The notes below the pieces were generated by a model, which searched no databases, had not been told where the DNA came from, and saw nothing but the letters and a program-made list of their open reading frames with translations. A stretch of 64,000 bases of DNA. It comes from Aestuariibaculum sp. M13. GTDB lineage: Bacteria; Bacteroidota; Bacteroidia; Flavobacteriales; Flavobacteriaceae. Of this stretch, positions 7,777-16,702 are shown piece by piece. The translations under genes and the position numbers were made by a program. Location: assembly GCF_024723255.1 (NCBI RefSeq), contig NZ_JANIAC010000002.1, forward strand, positions 434,001 to 498,000, in the 5' to 3' direction. Positions within the stretch are counted from its first letter, which is position 1, and the number at the start of each line of letters is the position of its first letter.

Positions 7777-8595
7777 ATGCAACAGGCAGACATTCGTATT
7801 AACGATAAAATATCCTCTTCCGATTTCTTAAAAATCGAAGCTTTCGATATTAATAAACGTTATACAAAACCCCATAAGCATAATAAATACCTTGAGTTGG
7901 TATATTTTACTGAAGGTAGCGGATTTCACTATCTAGACACAACTCCACACCCTATTCTCCCACCCACCGTTTTTCTAATTCATCAAAATCAGGTGCATCA
8001 CTGGCATATAGACACGATTCCTAATGGCTATGTTATCATTATAAAAGAGAAGTTCTTAAACACCGTTTTAGATGCTTCTATCCCCATTCTATTAAACAGA
8101 CTATCCGCCTTTGATGCCATAAAATTAAATAATACCCCCATTTTAGATGCTTTGTTTAAGGCTTTATGTCTGGAAATGAAAAACCAAAAACCGGATAACA
8201 ATGTTATTGAAGGTGGCCTAAAGGCTTTATTCTCCAAAATATTGTCATACACCAATCAAATCCATAAAATAGTTTCAAGCGATATAGATAGCAGATTTAT
8301 TCAAATGTTATCTGAAACTCCTAAAAACAATGTTGCCTTTTATGCTGAAGCGCTGAATACAAGTGCTCAAAACCTCAATACCATTTGCCAGAAGACTTAT
8401 AAAAAATCGGCATCAGACATCATTGCAGAGCATTTAATAAGGGAGATAAAACGGCAGTTATTATATACTTCTAAAAACGTAAGTGATATTGCTTACAGTT
8501 TAGAATTTAAAGACACTTCTAACTTTACCAAATTTTTTAAACGTCATACATCCCTAACCCCTTTAAAGTATAGAAAACAAAAAATGACTTTGTAA
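7777..8595 (+). CDS. AraC family transcriptional regulator
   Basis: About 272 residues. The N-terminal cupin-like sensing domain carries PHKHNKYLELVYFTEGSG and HQNQVHHWH. The C-terminal AraC DNA-binding domain covers about the last 100 residues, with NVSDIAYSLEFKDTSNFTKF (second HTH) and FKRHTSLTPLKYR. The start was set at ATG 7777 because the upstream in-frame TTG lies within a promoter-like box. It lies directly upstream of a TonB-dependent receptor on the same strand and is probably its regulator. The two together are bracketed by near-identical terminators. Confidence 0.9.
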   Translation: MQQADIRINDKISSSDFLKIEAFDINKRYTKPHKHNKYLELVYFTEGSGFHYLDTTPHPILPPTVFLIHQNQVHHWHIDTIPNGYVIIIKEKFLNTVLDASIPILLNRLSAFDAIKLNNTPILDALFKALCLEMKNQKPDNNVIEGGLKALFSKILSYTNQIHKIVSSDIDSRFIQMLSETPKNNVAFYAEALNTSAQNLNTICQKTYKKSASDIIAEHLIREIKRQLLYTSKNVSDIAYSLEFKDTSNFTKFFKRHTSLTPLKYRKQKMTL

Positions 8596-8677
8596 ATTTT
8601 ACCATTAATTTTTCATTTAAACCAAAATGAATCAATTCATAATTGTAGCTTGCACGGCTTAATTGAAACATAAATTT

Positions 8678-11152
8678 ATGCTAAACCCCATTCGATTTTT
8701 ATTCTTATTAGCTTTCATGATGACCTGCCAGTTGAGCTATTCTCAGATCACAGGAATTATTCTAGATGAAACCGATACACCTTTAGAATATGCCACAGCT
8801 GTAATTCACAATCAAGACACTAACGACATGATTACCGGTGTGGTTACAGATGCCCATGGTCGTTTTGAAATTAAGCATCTAAAAAAAGGTAATTATTACC
8901 TTATAGCGTCATTTATCGGTTATGATGCTAAAACCATTAATAACATTAACGTTAAACATAGTAACCAAAACATAAATATTGGCAGTATTAAATTAAGCCC
9001 AGGAACCTCTCTAAACGAGGTTGTTGTAAAAGGAAAACAAGCTACGGTAACGAATAAAATTGACCGTCAGGTGTTTAGCGCTAATGAATTTAAAAGTGCT
9101 CAAGGTGGTTCTGGAATTGATGTTATTAGAAATCTGCCATCGGTAAGTATTGATGGCCAGGGTGATATTAGTGTTCGTGGTTCTAACGGTTTTGTTGTTT
9201 TACTAAACAGTAAACCGCTTCAAGGCAATGCTAGCAGTTTAATTGCTCAGCTACCAGCTAATGCCATCGAACGTGTTGAAGTTATTACAGCGCCTTCAGC
9301 AAAATACGACCCGGAAGGAAAAGCAGGTTTGCTAAACATCATCACTAAAAAAGGAGCTGCGAATGGTGCTTACGGACAAATTAATGTAAAAGGCGGGCTA
9401 CCTTCTATCGAAAATTATGGAAACGACAAAGCCCACCAGCGTTACGGAATTGACGGAACTTACAATTTTAGAACAGACATTTGGAATATATCGTTAAGTG
9501 CTAATTACCAGCGTAACGATTTGGGGGGGCGCCGCGAAGGTGATGTGTATACCATTATCGACGATGTAAAAACCCAGTTTCCTTCTACTGGAGAACGTAG
9601 TTTTGATGAAACCAATTATAGCGGACGCTTTACGGTGGAATTTACACCAGATACCACCAATGTGTTTTCTTTGGGATTCTTTGCAGGAAAACGCGATAAA
9701 GACCGTTTAGCCGATATTGTGTATTACGATAATCATGCCGTTTCTCCAGCCGATAGCGACAACCTATTGTACACCTTTCAGTATTACAATCACAATTTAA
9801 GAAATCGCAAAAGTGATTTTGCTTTAGGAAGTTTAGACTACGATCACACGTTTAAAAACACTTCTAAACTTTCAACTTCGGTGCTTTACGAATACACCTT
9901 GTTGGGAGGCCCGACAGTGAATCAAAATTTAGGTTACCCCGACAATTCAATCCTTTATCAGGATGAATACAATACAAATGACAATCCGTTACACGGTATT
10001 CGTGTGCAGGTTGATTATAGCTTTAAACCATTTAATTTCGGTCAGTTAGAAATAGGGTATCAATTCCGTAATTTAGACCATACCGGAGATTTTATTTATG
10101 AACGACGTACCGATTTTAACGATGATTTTACCTTAGTTCCAGAATTTTCAAGTGAAGTGAATTTAATTCGTAGGATCAACTCGTTTTATTCGCAATTAAA
10201 CGGAAAACAAGGTCATTGGAATTATTCAGCTGGGGTGCGTTTAGAAGTTATGGATCGTGAATTAACATTGAAAGATAAAGCTAATACCATTGATGAAACC
10301 TACAACTACGATTTCACGAAACTATATCCTTCGGCTTCGCTTCAATATGCTATAAACGAAAAAACTAATATAAAAGCAGCCTACAGTAAACGAGTGGAAC
10401 GTACCACCACTTTTAAAATGAATCCATTTCCTGAGCGTGAACACTCTGAAACTTTAGAGCAAGGAGACCCAGAACTAAAACCAGAATTTATTGATTTAGT
10501 TGAATTAGGAATCAACAAAAAAATGAAAGGCAGTAATTCTGTTTGTGCTACAGCCTATTACAGAAACACTAAAAATCTGGTAAACCGTGTAAATACCATT
10601 TACAACGACACCATTTTAAACCGAATTTATTCAAATGTTGGTAAAGCCAAAGCTATTGGTCTTGAATTGGGTACCGAACTAAAGCTGGCTAAAAACTGGA
10701 GTAATTTTATCGGTGCCAATATTTATAATTACGCAATTGACGGCAGTTTCGACAACAAACCTGTAGACTCAAAATCGACACAATATTCTATTAATCTGAA
10801 TTCTACATATACCTTTTGGCAGAATGCTTCTTTACAATTTACATTTAACTACCTGTCTGAACGCGTAACCGCTCAAGGTGAAGATTCCAGATTTTATTCA
10901 CCGAATTTAACTTTTCAAAAGTCTTTTTTTAATGATGCCCTAACCGCAACACTACAATGGCAAAACATCGATATGGGATTATTAAACACGAACGAGCAAC
11001 GGATCACCACATACAGACCAGGTGAATTTTATACAACAACCAACTACGTTTACGAGGTAGACATGGTATTTATCAACTTATCATACACCTTTAAAAATGG
11101 TAAAAACAAATCGAAGTTTATAGAAAGTGAATTCGGTAAACGCGAGTTTTAA
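8678..11152 (+). CDS. TonB-dependent outer membrane receptor (outer membrane beta-barrel family)
   Basis: About 824 residues. A signal peptide (MLNPIRFLFLLAFMMTCQLS) is followed by a carboxypeptidase-regulatory-like beta-sandwich (about 25-110), a plug with SIDGQGDISVRGSNGFVVLL, and a 22-strand-type barrel ending in aromatic strands (MVFINLSYTFKNG). An in-frame TTG at 8663 could add five residues; I prefer the ATG because the signal peptide then begins normally. This family lacks an obvious SusD partner, and none is adjacent. The substrate is unknown; siderophore or small-ligand uptake is possible. The AraC-family gene upstream is the likely regulator. Confidence 0.9.
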   Translation: MLNPIRFLFLLAFMMTCQLSYSQITGIILDETDTPLEYATAVIHNQDTNDMITGVVTDAHGRFEIKHLKKGNYYLIASFIGYDAKTINNINVKHSNQNINIGSIKLSPGTSLNEVVVKGKQATVTNKIDRQVFSANEFKSAQGGSGIDVIRNLPSVSIDGQGDISVRGSNGFVVLLNSKPLQGNASSLIAQLPANAIERVEVITAPSAKYDPEGKAGLLNIITKKGAANGAYGQINVKGGLPSIENYGNDKAHQRYGIDGTYNFRTDIWNISLSANYQRNDLGGRREGDVYTIIDDVKTQFPSTGERSFDETNYSGRFTVEFTPDTTNVFSLGFFAGKRDKDRLADIVYYDNHAVSPADSDNLLYTFQYYNHNLRNRKSDFALGSLDYDHTFKNTSKLSTSVLYEYTLLGGPTVNQNLGYPDNSILYQDEYNTNDNPLHGIRVQVDYSFKPFNFGQLEIGYQFRNLDHTGDFIYERRTDFNDDFTLVPEFSSEVNLIRRINSFYSQLNGKQGHWNYSAGVRLEVMDRELTLKDKANTIDETYNYDFTKLYPSASLQYAINEKTNIKAAYSKRVERTTTFKMNPFPEREHSETLEQGDPELKPEFIDLVELGINKKMKGSNSVCATAYYRNTKNLVNRVNTIYNDTILNRIYSNVGKAKAIGLELGTELKLAKNWSNFIGANIYNYAIDGSFDNKPVDSKSTQYSINLNSTYTFWQNASLQFTFNYLSERVTAQGEDSRFYSPNLTFQKSFFNDALTATLQWQNIDMGLLNTNEQRITTYRPGEFYTTTNYVYEVDMVFINLSYTFKNGKNKSKFIESEFGKREF

Positions 11153-11180
11153 CGGAGTCTAATCCTCAAAAACTTTTATT

Positions 11181-11217
11181 AAAACGCCACAATTCTTAGT
11201 TGAATTGTGGCGTTTTA
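11181..11217 (+). terminator. Strong terminator after the TonB-dependent receptor
   Basis: AAAACGCCACAATTC pairs perfectly over 15 bp with GAATTGTGGCGTTTT around the loop TTAGTT. The remaining bases to 11416 contain no supported gene. Confidence 0.9.
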
Positions 11218-11416
11218 TTTTGGGTTTCATTCGATATTCCTTCGGGATTTGTTCGAGTTTTCTTCATAAATACTGGCTTTTACCGAAGAATCCCCGAACA
11301 AATGTCGAACATGACTCGAAGGAAACCCCTAAATCACTTAGCAAAACCAACTAATTATAAAACCAAAATATTTACTATTTTTAAGAAGAATAAGTTTCTT
11401 TTAATTCTCTTTCATC

Positions 11417-11863
11417 ATGGCAACAAACAAAGTCACAATACACCGTGTTGTTAAAAGTACAGCTGAAAAAGTTTTTCGAGCCTTTACCGAACCCAACGCT
11501 TTATCTTCATGGAGTCCACCCTATGGTTTTTTGTGTACTGTTCATGAGTTTGAAGCTAACGTTGGTGGTAAATACAAAATGTCGTTTACCAACTTTACAA
11601 CAGGTAACAGTCATTCGTTTGGTGGTGAATTTTTAGAGTTGGAACCTAATTCATTTATTAAACACACCGATGGTTTTGACGACCCCAACCTTCCCGGCGT
11701 TATGATTACCAGCGTAAAGATTAACGAAGTTTCCTGTGGTGTAGAACTCACCATAACTCAGGAAAACATTCCAGAAGTTATTCCTGTTGAATTATGTTAT
11801 CTGGGCTGGCAGGAATCTTTAGATAAACTAACAAAACTGGTAGAACCCAATATTCCAGATTAA
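11417..11863 (+). CDS. SRPBCC/AHSA1-like START-domain protein
   Basis: A 148-residue helix-grip protein. It has the AHSA1-type opening VTIHRVVKSTAEKVFRAFTE, then WSPP, GGKYKMSF and the closing LGWQESLDKLTKLVE helix. Proteins of this group bind hydrophobic ligands or act as co-chaperone-like domains, and many have no assigned role. It stands alone between a strong terminator and a small membrane-protein gene. No ligand can be inferred. Confidence 0.88.
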   Translation: MATNKVTIHRVVKSTAEKVFRAFTEPNALSSWSPPYGFLCTVHEFEANVGGKYKMSFTNFTTGNSHSFGGEFLELEPNSFIKHTDGFDDPNLPGVMITSVKINEVSCGVELTITQENIPEVIPVELCYLGWQESLDKLTKLVEPNIPD

Positions 11864-11926
11864 ATAACTGAATATTACTTTAAAAGTATTAAGAAAAATA
11901 TAACAGGTCCAATTTTTAGCTTTGTG

Positions 11927-11934
11927 TATATTTG
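11927..11934 (+). promoter_or_regulatory. -7 promoter-like element abutting a start codon
   Basis: TATATTTG matches TAnnTTTG but ends only 5 bp before the ATG at 11940. If used, transcription would begin at or very near the start codon. Confidence 0.4.
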
Positions 11935-11939
11935 TTTCT

Positions 11940-12314
11940 ATGCTCGAAAAATCTAACCAGAACATCATAATAAAAGCAATCTCCTTGTTGGGATTAGCTT
12001 TGTTATTGATGCTTTCACCGTGTAAGGTTAGAAACTTTATTCAGGACGAGTTAGGCATTCCGCAAACCGAAATATCTAACAAGAACAAAACAACATTTAG
12101 TCAGTCTTGTAGTGACTCAGATACTTCAATTGAATTAACAGTAAAGGAAAAACAGACTAAGCAAAGGCTTTTTGCCGAATTTAAACCTTTTGAAGCTGTT
12201 CTTATCATTACAGATTTTCACGAAGAACCTTCATCATTAACCCAAACACTGTTTCACAGGGTTAATCATATTCCTTTTTATATTTTATATCAGAATTTTA
12301 AAGATTATCTGTAA
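11940..12314 (+). CDS. Small single-helix membrane protein, unknown function
   Basis: A 124-residue protein from the ATG at 11940. An in-frame TTG lies at 11922 but upstream of the promoter-like box. A hydrophobic helix (about 13-27) is followed directly by SPCKVRNFIQDELGIPQTE. The remainder is polar with a Ser/Cys-rich patch (SQSCSDSDTS) and ends FYILYQNFKDYL. No catalytic motif is seen. It precedes genes for a DsrE-like protein, DoxDA and a cation-transporter-like protein on the same strand, so a link to metal or sulfur handling is possible but unsupported. Confidence 0.6.
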   Translation: MLEKSNQNIIIKAISLLGLALLLMLSPCKVRNFIQDELGIPQTEISNKNKTTFSQSCSDSDTSIELTVKEKQTKQRLFAEFKPFEAVLIITDFHEEPSSLTQTLFHRVNHIPFYILYQNFKDYL

Positions 12315-12459
12315 TTTTTATCACCACTTTGCTGTTCGATAGCTAGTCATTTTTTCGAATAGCATTTCAACTTTAAGATTTATAAAATTACAATACTATA
12401 TGCTTTATAATAGACAAAAAGCATAAGACTTTGTATATCCATTTCTAAAATTCAAAAAC

Positions 12460-12882
12460 ATGAAAACCCCAATAAAACATATTACAATGTGGTGTTTCGT
12501 TCTATTTTCTGCCATAACATTACAGGCACAAAACGAAAACACCGAGACATTAAATTACTCAATCCTTTCAAAAAATATTCAACAACTTAAACCAGCATTA
12601 ATCACAGCTAATGCCTTAGCCAAAGAAGACGGCAAAACCTATGGTAATTTATATGTTGTGTTCTGCGGAAAAACAGTTCAGGATATTGCTGATAATTCTG
12701 AATTTAACGCGCTTTTAAAAGACATTATTTCAAATCAAGTAAAAATATTTATCTGCGGACTCTCATTAAAAAAATTTAATGTAAATCCCGTCGATTTACG
12801 AAAGAATATTCAAGTTGTAGAAAACGGTATACTATACGCATTTCAGCTAAAAAAACAAGGATTTATAAGTCTAACCATATAA
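12460..12882 (+). CDS. Periplasmic DsrE-family protein
   Basis: A 140-residue protein with a cleavable signal peptide (MKTPIKHITMWCFVLFSAIT...LQAQ) and a DsrE/F-like fold (about 40-140). The fold is seen in LITANALAKEDGKTYGNLYVVFCG, IFICGLSLKKFNV and GILYAFQLKKQGFISLTI. DsrE-like domains carry or transfer sulfur. There is a Cys in the FICG strand position common in the family. It lies 14 bp upstream of the fused DoxDA gene, so the two probably act together on reduced sulfur compounds in the envelope (inference). Confidence 0.82.
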   Translation: MKTPIKHITMWCFVLFSAITLQAQNENTETLNYSILSKNIQQLKPALITANALAKEDGKTYGNLYVVFCGKTVQDIADNSEFNALLKDIISNQVKIFICGLSLKKFNVNPVDLRKNIQVVENGILYAFQLKKQGFISLTI

Positions 12883-12896
12883 ACTAACGCTACATA

Positions 12897-13916
12897 ATGA
12901 ATACTTTTAAAATAAAAAACGATGCCGGTTTACTGACGCTTGCTCTTCGATTGGTTATTGGTTGGACTTATTTTTCAGCCTTTTGGAGGCGCACCATTTT
13001 AACCGATAAATTAGACCCGGACACAGCTAATTATATTGGTGAAAAATTCAATCACTTTTTACCGAATGCTATAGGCATAAAACCTTTAATTCAATACATG
13101 GTTGAAAACCCAGATGTGCTTTGGTGGAATATGGTTTTATTTACCATTATTGAAGGCATTGTTGGTCTGTTTATTATGATTGGATTATTTACCCGCCTGT
13201 CAAGTATTGGCGTTTTTGGTTTAGCTATGGGCATTTTATTAGGCTCTGGCTGGATTGGCACTACCTGCCTCGACGAATGGCAAATAGGCGTACTTGGTAT
13301 TGCTACCGGATTTGTATTATTCCTTACCGGAAGTGGTAAATATTCTTTAGATTATTATTTTATAACAAACCAATTTGCTTTTACCAAAAGAAAATGGTTT
13401 AGTTGGTTAGGTTCTGGTATTTTACCTATTAAAGAAGCTGTTTTTCCAAAAGTTATACTTACTGGTTCCCTATTTATTTTAGGAATTACGCTCATGACCA
13501 ATCAAATTTTTCATGGCGGTTTATGGGGAACGCTGCATAACAAATCTATAAAACCAAAACTTGAAATTACCAACGGAATGATTAAAAACGACACACTGTC
13601 TTTTGATGTTTACCGAACCGAGGGTGTCGATGTTTACGGATCATGGACCATTGCGATCGAGCTATTCAACGAAGCCAATCAATGTGTTTTGAGTTATAAT
13701 CAGGAAGATTTGACTCATTTAACCAATGAAAACATTTCGAATTATTACATCGCTAAAATCAAGCCTGGCAAGCATAGTTTAGTTATTCCGCTTGGTGGAA
13801 AAGCAAAATTAATATTTAAAAATGATGCTTTAACAAAACTTCCTTTGGGCAATTACACCTTGAAAATAACCGATATTAGCGGATTATACTGGGAGCACAA
13901 TATTGTTAAACATTAA
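12897..13916 (+). CDS. Fused DoxD-DoxA (thiosulfate:quinone oxidoreductase-like) membrane protein
   Basis: A 339-residue protein. The N-terminal DoxD/DoxX-like part has four to five helices (about 10-200), with LALRLVIGWTYFSAFWRR and the TIIEGIVGLFIMIGLFTR segment. A further anchor at about 182-202 is followed by a periplasmic DoxA-like domain (about 215-339). DoxD plus DoxA form the thiosulfate:quinone oxidoreductase of Acidianus, and Bacteroidota often have a fusion. The domain order and 14-bp spacing from a DsrE-like gene support a role in thiosulfate or sulfane oxidation into the quinone pool. Catalysis here is not proven by visible residues. Confidence 0.85.
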   Translation: MNTFKIKNDAGLLTLALRLVIGWTYFSAFWRRTILTDKLDPDTANYIGEKFNHFLPNAIGIKPLIQYMVENPDVLWWNMVLFTIIEGIVGLFIMIGLFTRLSSIGVFGLAMGILLGSGWIGTTCLDEWQIGVLGIATGFVLFLTGSGKYSLDYYFITNQFAFTKRKWFSWLGSGILPIKEAVFPKVILTGSLFILGITLMTNQIFHGGLWGTLHNKSIKPKLEITNGMIKNDTLSFDVYRTEGVDVYGSWTIAIELFNEANQCVLSYNQEDLTHLTNENISNYYIAKIKPGKHSLVIPLGGKAKLIFKNDALTKLPLGNYTLKITDISGLYWEHNIVKH

Positions 13917-13924
13917 AAACATTT

Positions 13925-13965
13925 AAAAGCGGTTTAGAAAACATATCTGAACCGCTTTTTATTTT
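13925..13965 (+). terminator. Terminator after DoxDA
   Basis: AAAAGCGGTT pairs with AACCGCTTTT around a 15-nt loop, followed by a T-rich tail. Confidence 0.8.
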
Positions 13966-14028
13966 TAAAGATTCATTTCATTCCAGAAGAAAGATTATTG
14001 TTATTTTTATAATGGAATAAATCTTTTA

Positions 14029-14826
14029 ATGATGAACAAAACCACTTTTGAAATTACTAAAATGGATTGCCCTTCGGAAGAAAATCTGATTCGTATGAAA
14101 TTAGAAGGATTCACAAACATTAACCATTTAGATTTCGATATTCCCAACCGAAAATTATTTGTTTATCATACCGAAACTTCAGATACCATTGAAACAGCAT
14201 TAACAGAGCTTAACTTAGGAAGTCAAAAAACTTTAACCGAAATTAGTGAGCAAACCCAATTTGAAGAACACAGCAACCAAAAACAACTGCTCTGGACGGT
14301 TCTTGCCATTAATTTTGCTTTTTTTATTATTGAAATACTTACCGGATGGATTTCAAAATCTATGGGATTAGTAGCCGATAGTTTAGATATGCTCGCCGAT
14401 AGTTTTGTATATGGCATTAGTCTTTTTGCTGTGGGCGGCACAGTCGTCAAAAAAAAACGAATAGCCAAAATTGCTGGATATTTTCAAATTACATTAGCAA
14501 TTATTGGATTTATTGAAGTAATCAGACGTTTTTTAAATGCCGAACAACTTCCTAATTTTTCAACCATGATTATCGTTTCAGTTTTTGCTCTTATCGCTAA
14601 TGGTATTTGTCTTTACATTTTACAAAAATCTAAAAGTAAAGAAGAAGCACATATGAAAGCGAGCATGATATTCACTTCAAACGATGTTATTATCAATCTT
14701 GGTGTAATCATCGCCGGACTCTTAGTGCTTTGGTTACAATCAAATAAACCCGATTTAATCATAGGAACAATAGTTTTTATTCTCGTTGTTCAAGGGGCTT
14801 TTAGAATTTTAAAACTCAGTAAATAA
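14029..14826 (+). CDS. Cation diffusion facilitator-like transporter with N-terminal HMA-like domain
   Basis: A 265-residue protein. The N-terminal ferredoxin-like domain (about 1-70) has KMDCPSEENLIRMKLEGF, which keeps one Cys of the usual CxxC. The membrane part has about six helices from about 88 onward. The first metal-site helix reads GLVADSLDMLADS, with DxxxD resembling FieF-type transporters. The second-site region reads FTSNDVIINLG, where the family usually has HxxxD; the His position is Phe. Metal specificity is therefore uncertain. It is preceded by a terminator and followed by an opposing Lrp gene. Confidence 0.82.
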   Translation: MMNKTTFEITKMDCPSEENLIRMKLEGFTNINHLDFDIPNRKLFVYHTETSDTIETALTELNLGSQKTLTEISEQTQFEEHSNQKQLLWTVLAINFAFFIIEILTGWISKSMGLVADSLDMLADSFVYGISLFAVGGTVVKKKRIAKIAGYFQITLAIIGFIEVIRRFLNAEQLPNFSTMIIVSVFALIANGICLYILQKSKSKEEAHMKASMIFTSNDVIINLGVIIAGLLVLWLQSNKPDLIIGTIVFILVVQGAFRILKLSK

Positions 14827-14830
14827 ACCT

Positions 14831-15283
14831 CTACAATTCATAAATCGTAGTCTCCTTAACGCTTTCCATAACAAACGAACTGTTAATAGTAGAAATACAA
14901 TCCAACAGCGATAATTTTTCATTTATAAATTGCTGGTACTGGCTAATATCGTTTACCACAATCTTTAATAAAAAATCGAAATTTCCGGAAATGTGATGAC
15001 ATTCCATAATTTCTGAAAACTGGAGTGTTTTCGTTTTAAAATCATCAATCAACTCCTTATGATGTCGAATTAAAGTTATTTGGCAATAGGCTACAAACTT
15101 TTTACCAATAACATCTCTGTCTAATAAAGCCACATAAGATTTAATAATGTTTGCCTGCTCCAGCTTCTTCACGCGTTCGTACGTTGGTGTAACACTCAAC
15201 CCTACTTTAGCAGCTATTTCCTTGATATTTTGCTTCGCATTAATTTGAAGTTGTTTCAGTATGTTTTTATCTATTTTATCCAT
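14831..15283 (-). CDS. Lrp/AsnC family transcriptional regulator
   Basis: About 150 residues from the ATG at 15283; an in-frame GTG at 15322 would add 13 atypical residues. The N-terminal HTH includes IKEIAAKVGLSVTPTYERVKKLEQ. The RAM domain has MECHHISGNFDFLLKIVV, strongly resembling the first Lrp protein at 2808. It diverges from a histidine-decarboxylase-like gene with a 180-bp shared region. It is probably an amino-acid-responsive regulator of that gene, possibly sensing histidine (inference). Its stop lies 5 bp from the end of the converging transporter gene. Confidence 0.9.
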   Translation of the reverse strand: MDKIDKNILKQLQINAKQNIKEIAAKVGLSVTPTYERVKKLEQANIIKSYVALLDRDVIGKKFVAYCQITLIRHHKELIDDFKTKTLQFSEIMECHHISGNFDFLLKIVVNDISQYQQFINEKLSLLDCISTINSSFVMESVKETTIYEL

Positions 15284-15410
15284 AGTAGATTTTATTTCTA
15301 AATTTTGATATCCGCACTTCACTTATCAATACAAAAATATTGAATAATTATTTTATATAGAATAATTTACCAATTAAATCATATTGTAAGAAACAAAACC
15401 TATTAAAATA

Positions 15411-15418
15411 TACTTTTG
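15411..15418 (+). promoter_or_regulatory. -7 promoter-like element before the decarboxylase gene
   Basis: TACTTTTG fits TAnnTTTG and lies 47 bp before the ATG at 15466. The nearest upstream TTG is about 24 bp away, longer than the usual 19-21. The region also holds short AT inverted repeats that could serve the divergent Lrp protein. Confidence 0.4.
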
Positions 15419-15465
15419 AAGAGTTTTAAACCAAAAATACACGACAAAATATAACCATTTTATTG

Positions 15466-16587
15466 ATGAATATACACACCCAACTTGAAGACACCTTAGA
15501 AAATATAAAAAAAGCCAGCAACCTGTTTTTAGGCTACCCTATTTCAAAAGATTTTGATTACACGCCACTTTTTGAATTCCTTAAATTCCCGATTAATAAC
15601 GTGGGAGACCCTTTTATTAATAGCACCTACAAAGTGCAAACGCACGACATGGAACGGGAGGTTATTGAATTTTTTGCTGATTTATTCAGAGCTAATCCAG
15701 AGGATTATTGGGGTTATATTACAAATGGCGGATCGGAAAGTAACCTATACGGATTATACATTGCCCGTGAATTATACCCAAAAGCGATGGTGTATTATTC
15801 AGAATCGACACACTATAGTGTGAAGAAAAACATTCATTTACTTAACATTCCTGGCATTGTTATTCGTTCTCAGGAAAATGGTGAGATTGATTATGAAGAT
15901 TTGCAAAACACTTTACAGTATAATCGTCATAAACCAGCCATCATTTTATCGAATTTTGGAACTACAATGACTGAAGCTAAAGATGATATTTCAAAAATTA
16001 AAGGCATTTTACGAAAATTGGCTATTCAGGATCATTACATTCATTGCGACGGTGCCCTCTCAGGAACTTATGGAGCTTTCTTGAATGAAAAGATTCCTTT
16101 TGATATCGCCGATGGTGCAGACAGCATTTCTATAAGCGGACATAAATTCATTGGCTCACCTATTCCAAGTGGTGTGGTTATAACAAAGCGATCATTAAGA
16201 GATCGTGTTTCTAAAGGCGTCAGTTATATCGGTTCTTTAGACACGACTATTACTGGCTCAAGAAATGGGCACAGCGTTTTATTTTTATGGTACGCCATTA
16301 AAAATATGGGAGTCGACGGATTAAAAGCACGCTACAACCATAGCTTAGAAATCGCCGAGTACTGTAAAACTAAATTAAACGCTATAGGCATTAACGCATG
16401 GAGCAATCAAGGGGCCATAACAGTTGTATTACCTAAAACTTCTGATGCTATTAAAAACAAATGGCAATTAGCTACTGAAGGAGATGTTACGCATCTTATC
16501 TGCATGCCAAATGTTAACAAACAACAAATTGATGCCTTTATTGAAGATTTGATTATAGAGAAAGAAGCTGAGACCGTCTTAGTCTAA
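15466..16587 (+). CDS. hdc: Histidine decarboxylase-like group II PLP decarboxylase
   Basis: About 373 residues from ATG 15466; the preceding in-frame TTG adds one residue. This is a short PLP decarboxylase of the bacterial histidine decarboxylase type. NGGSESNLYGLY (about 87-98) and STHYSV with His116 stack on the cofactor. HCDGALSG has Asp195 at the pyridine nitrogen. SGHKFIGSPIPSG carries the Schiff-base Lys227. FGTTMTEAKDD matches Hdc better than glutamate or aromatic decarboxylases. The expected reaction is histidine to histamine and CO2. No antiporter is adjacent, so a role in acid resistance is not shown. It lies divergent from an Lrp regulator. Confidence 0.82.
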   Translation: MNIHTQLEDTLENIKKASNLFLGYPISKDFDYTPLFEFLKFPINNVGDPFINSTYKVQTHDMEREVIEFFADLFRANPEDYWGYITNGGSESNLYGLYIARELYPKAMVYYSESTHYSVKKNIHLLNIPGIVIRSQENGEIDYEDLQNTLQYNRHKPAIILSNFGTTMTEAKDDISKIKGILRKLAIQDHYIHCDGALSGTYGAFLNEKIPFDIADGADSISISGHKFIGSPIPSGVVITKRSLRDRVSKGVSYIGSLDTTITGSRNGHSVLFLWYAIKNMGVDGLKARYNHSLEIAEYCKTKLNAIGINAWSNQGAITVVLPKTSDAIKNKWQLATEGDVTHLICMPNVNKQQIDAFIEDLIIEKEAETVLV

Positions 16588-16608
16588 AAAAATTAATATT
16601 AAGAAGAT

Positions 16609-16640
16609 AAAGGCCACTTTAAATTGAAGTGACCTTTTGT
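16609..16640 (+). terminator. Terminator after the decarboxylase gene
   Basis: AAAGGCCACTT pairs with AAGTGACCTTT, with one mismatch, and is followed by T-rich sequence. It resembles the terminator at 17167 on the other side of the next gene. Confidence 0.75.
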
Positions 16641-16702
16641 TATACAGTTAAAAAAACATTCTATTTTCCTACATTTACGTTTCAATTTTTCAAATATAAC
16701 CA

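Noticed and set aside
11200-11454. Open frame of 84 codons after the TonB receptor
   Set aside because: It starts inside the terminator hairpin at 11181-11217 and overlaps the START-domain gene in another frame. No conserved motif is visible.
15340-15378. Inverted repeat ATTATT/AATAAT before the decarboxylase gene
   Set aside because: It is simple AT-rich sequence with an 8-bp gap. Symmetry is weak compared with the palindrome at 3344, so I do not call it an operator.
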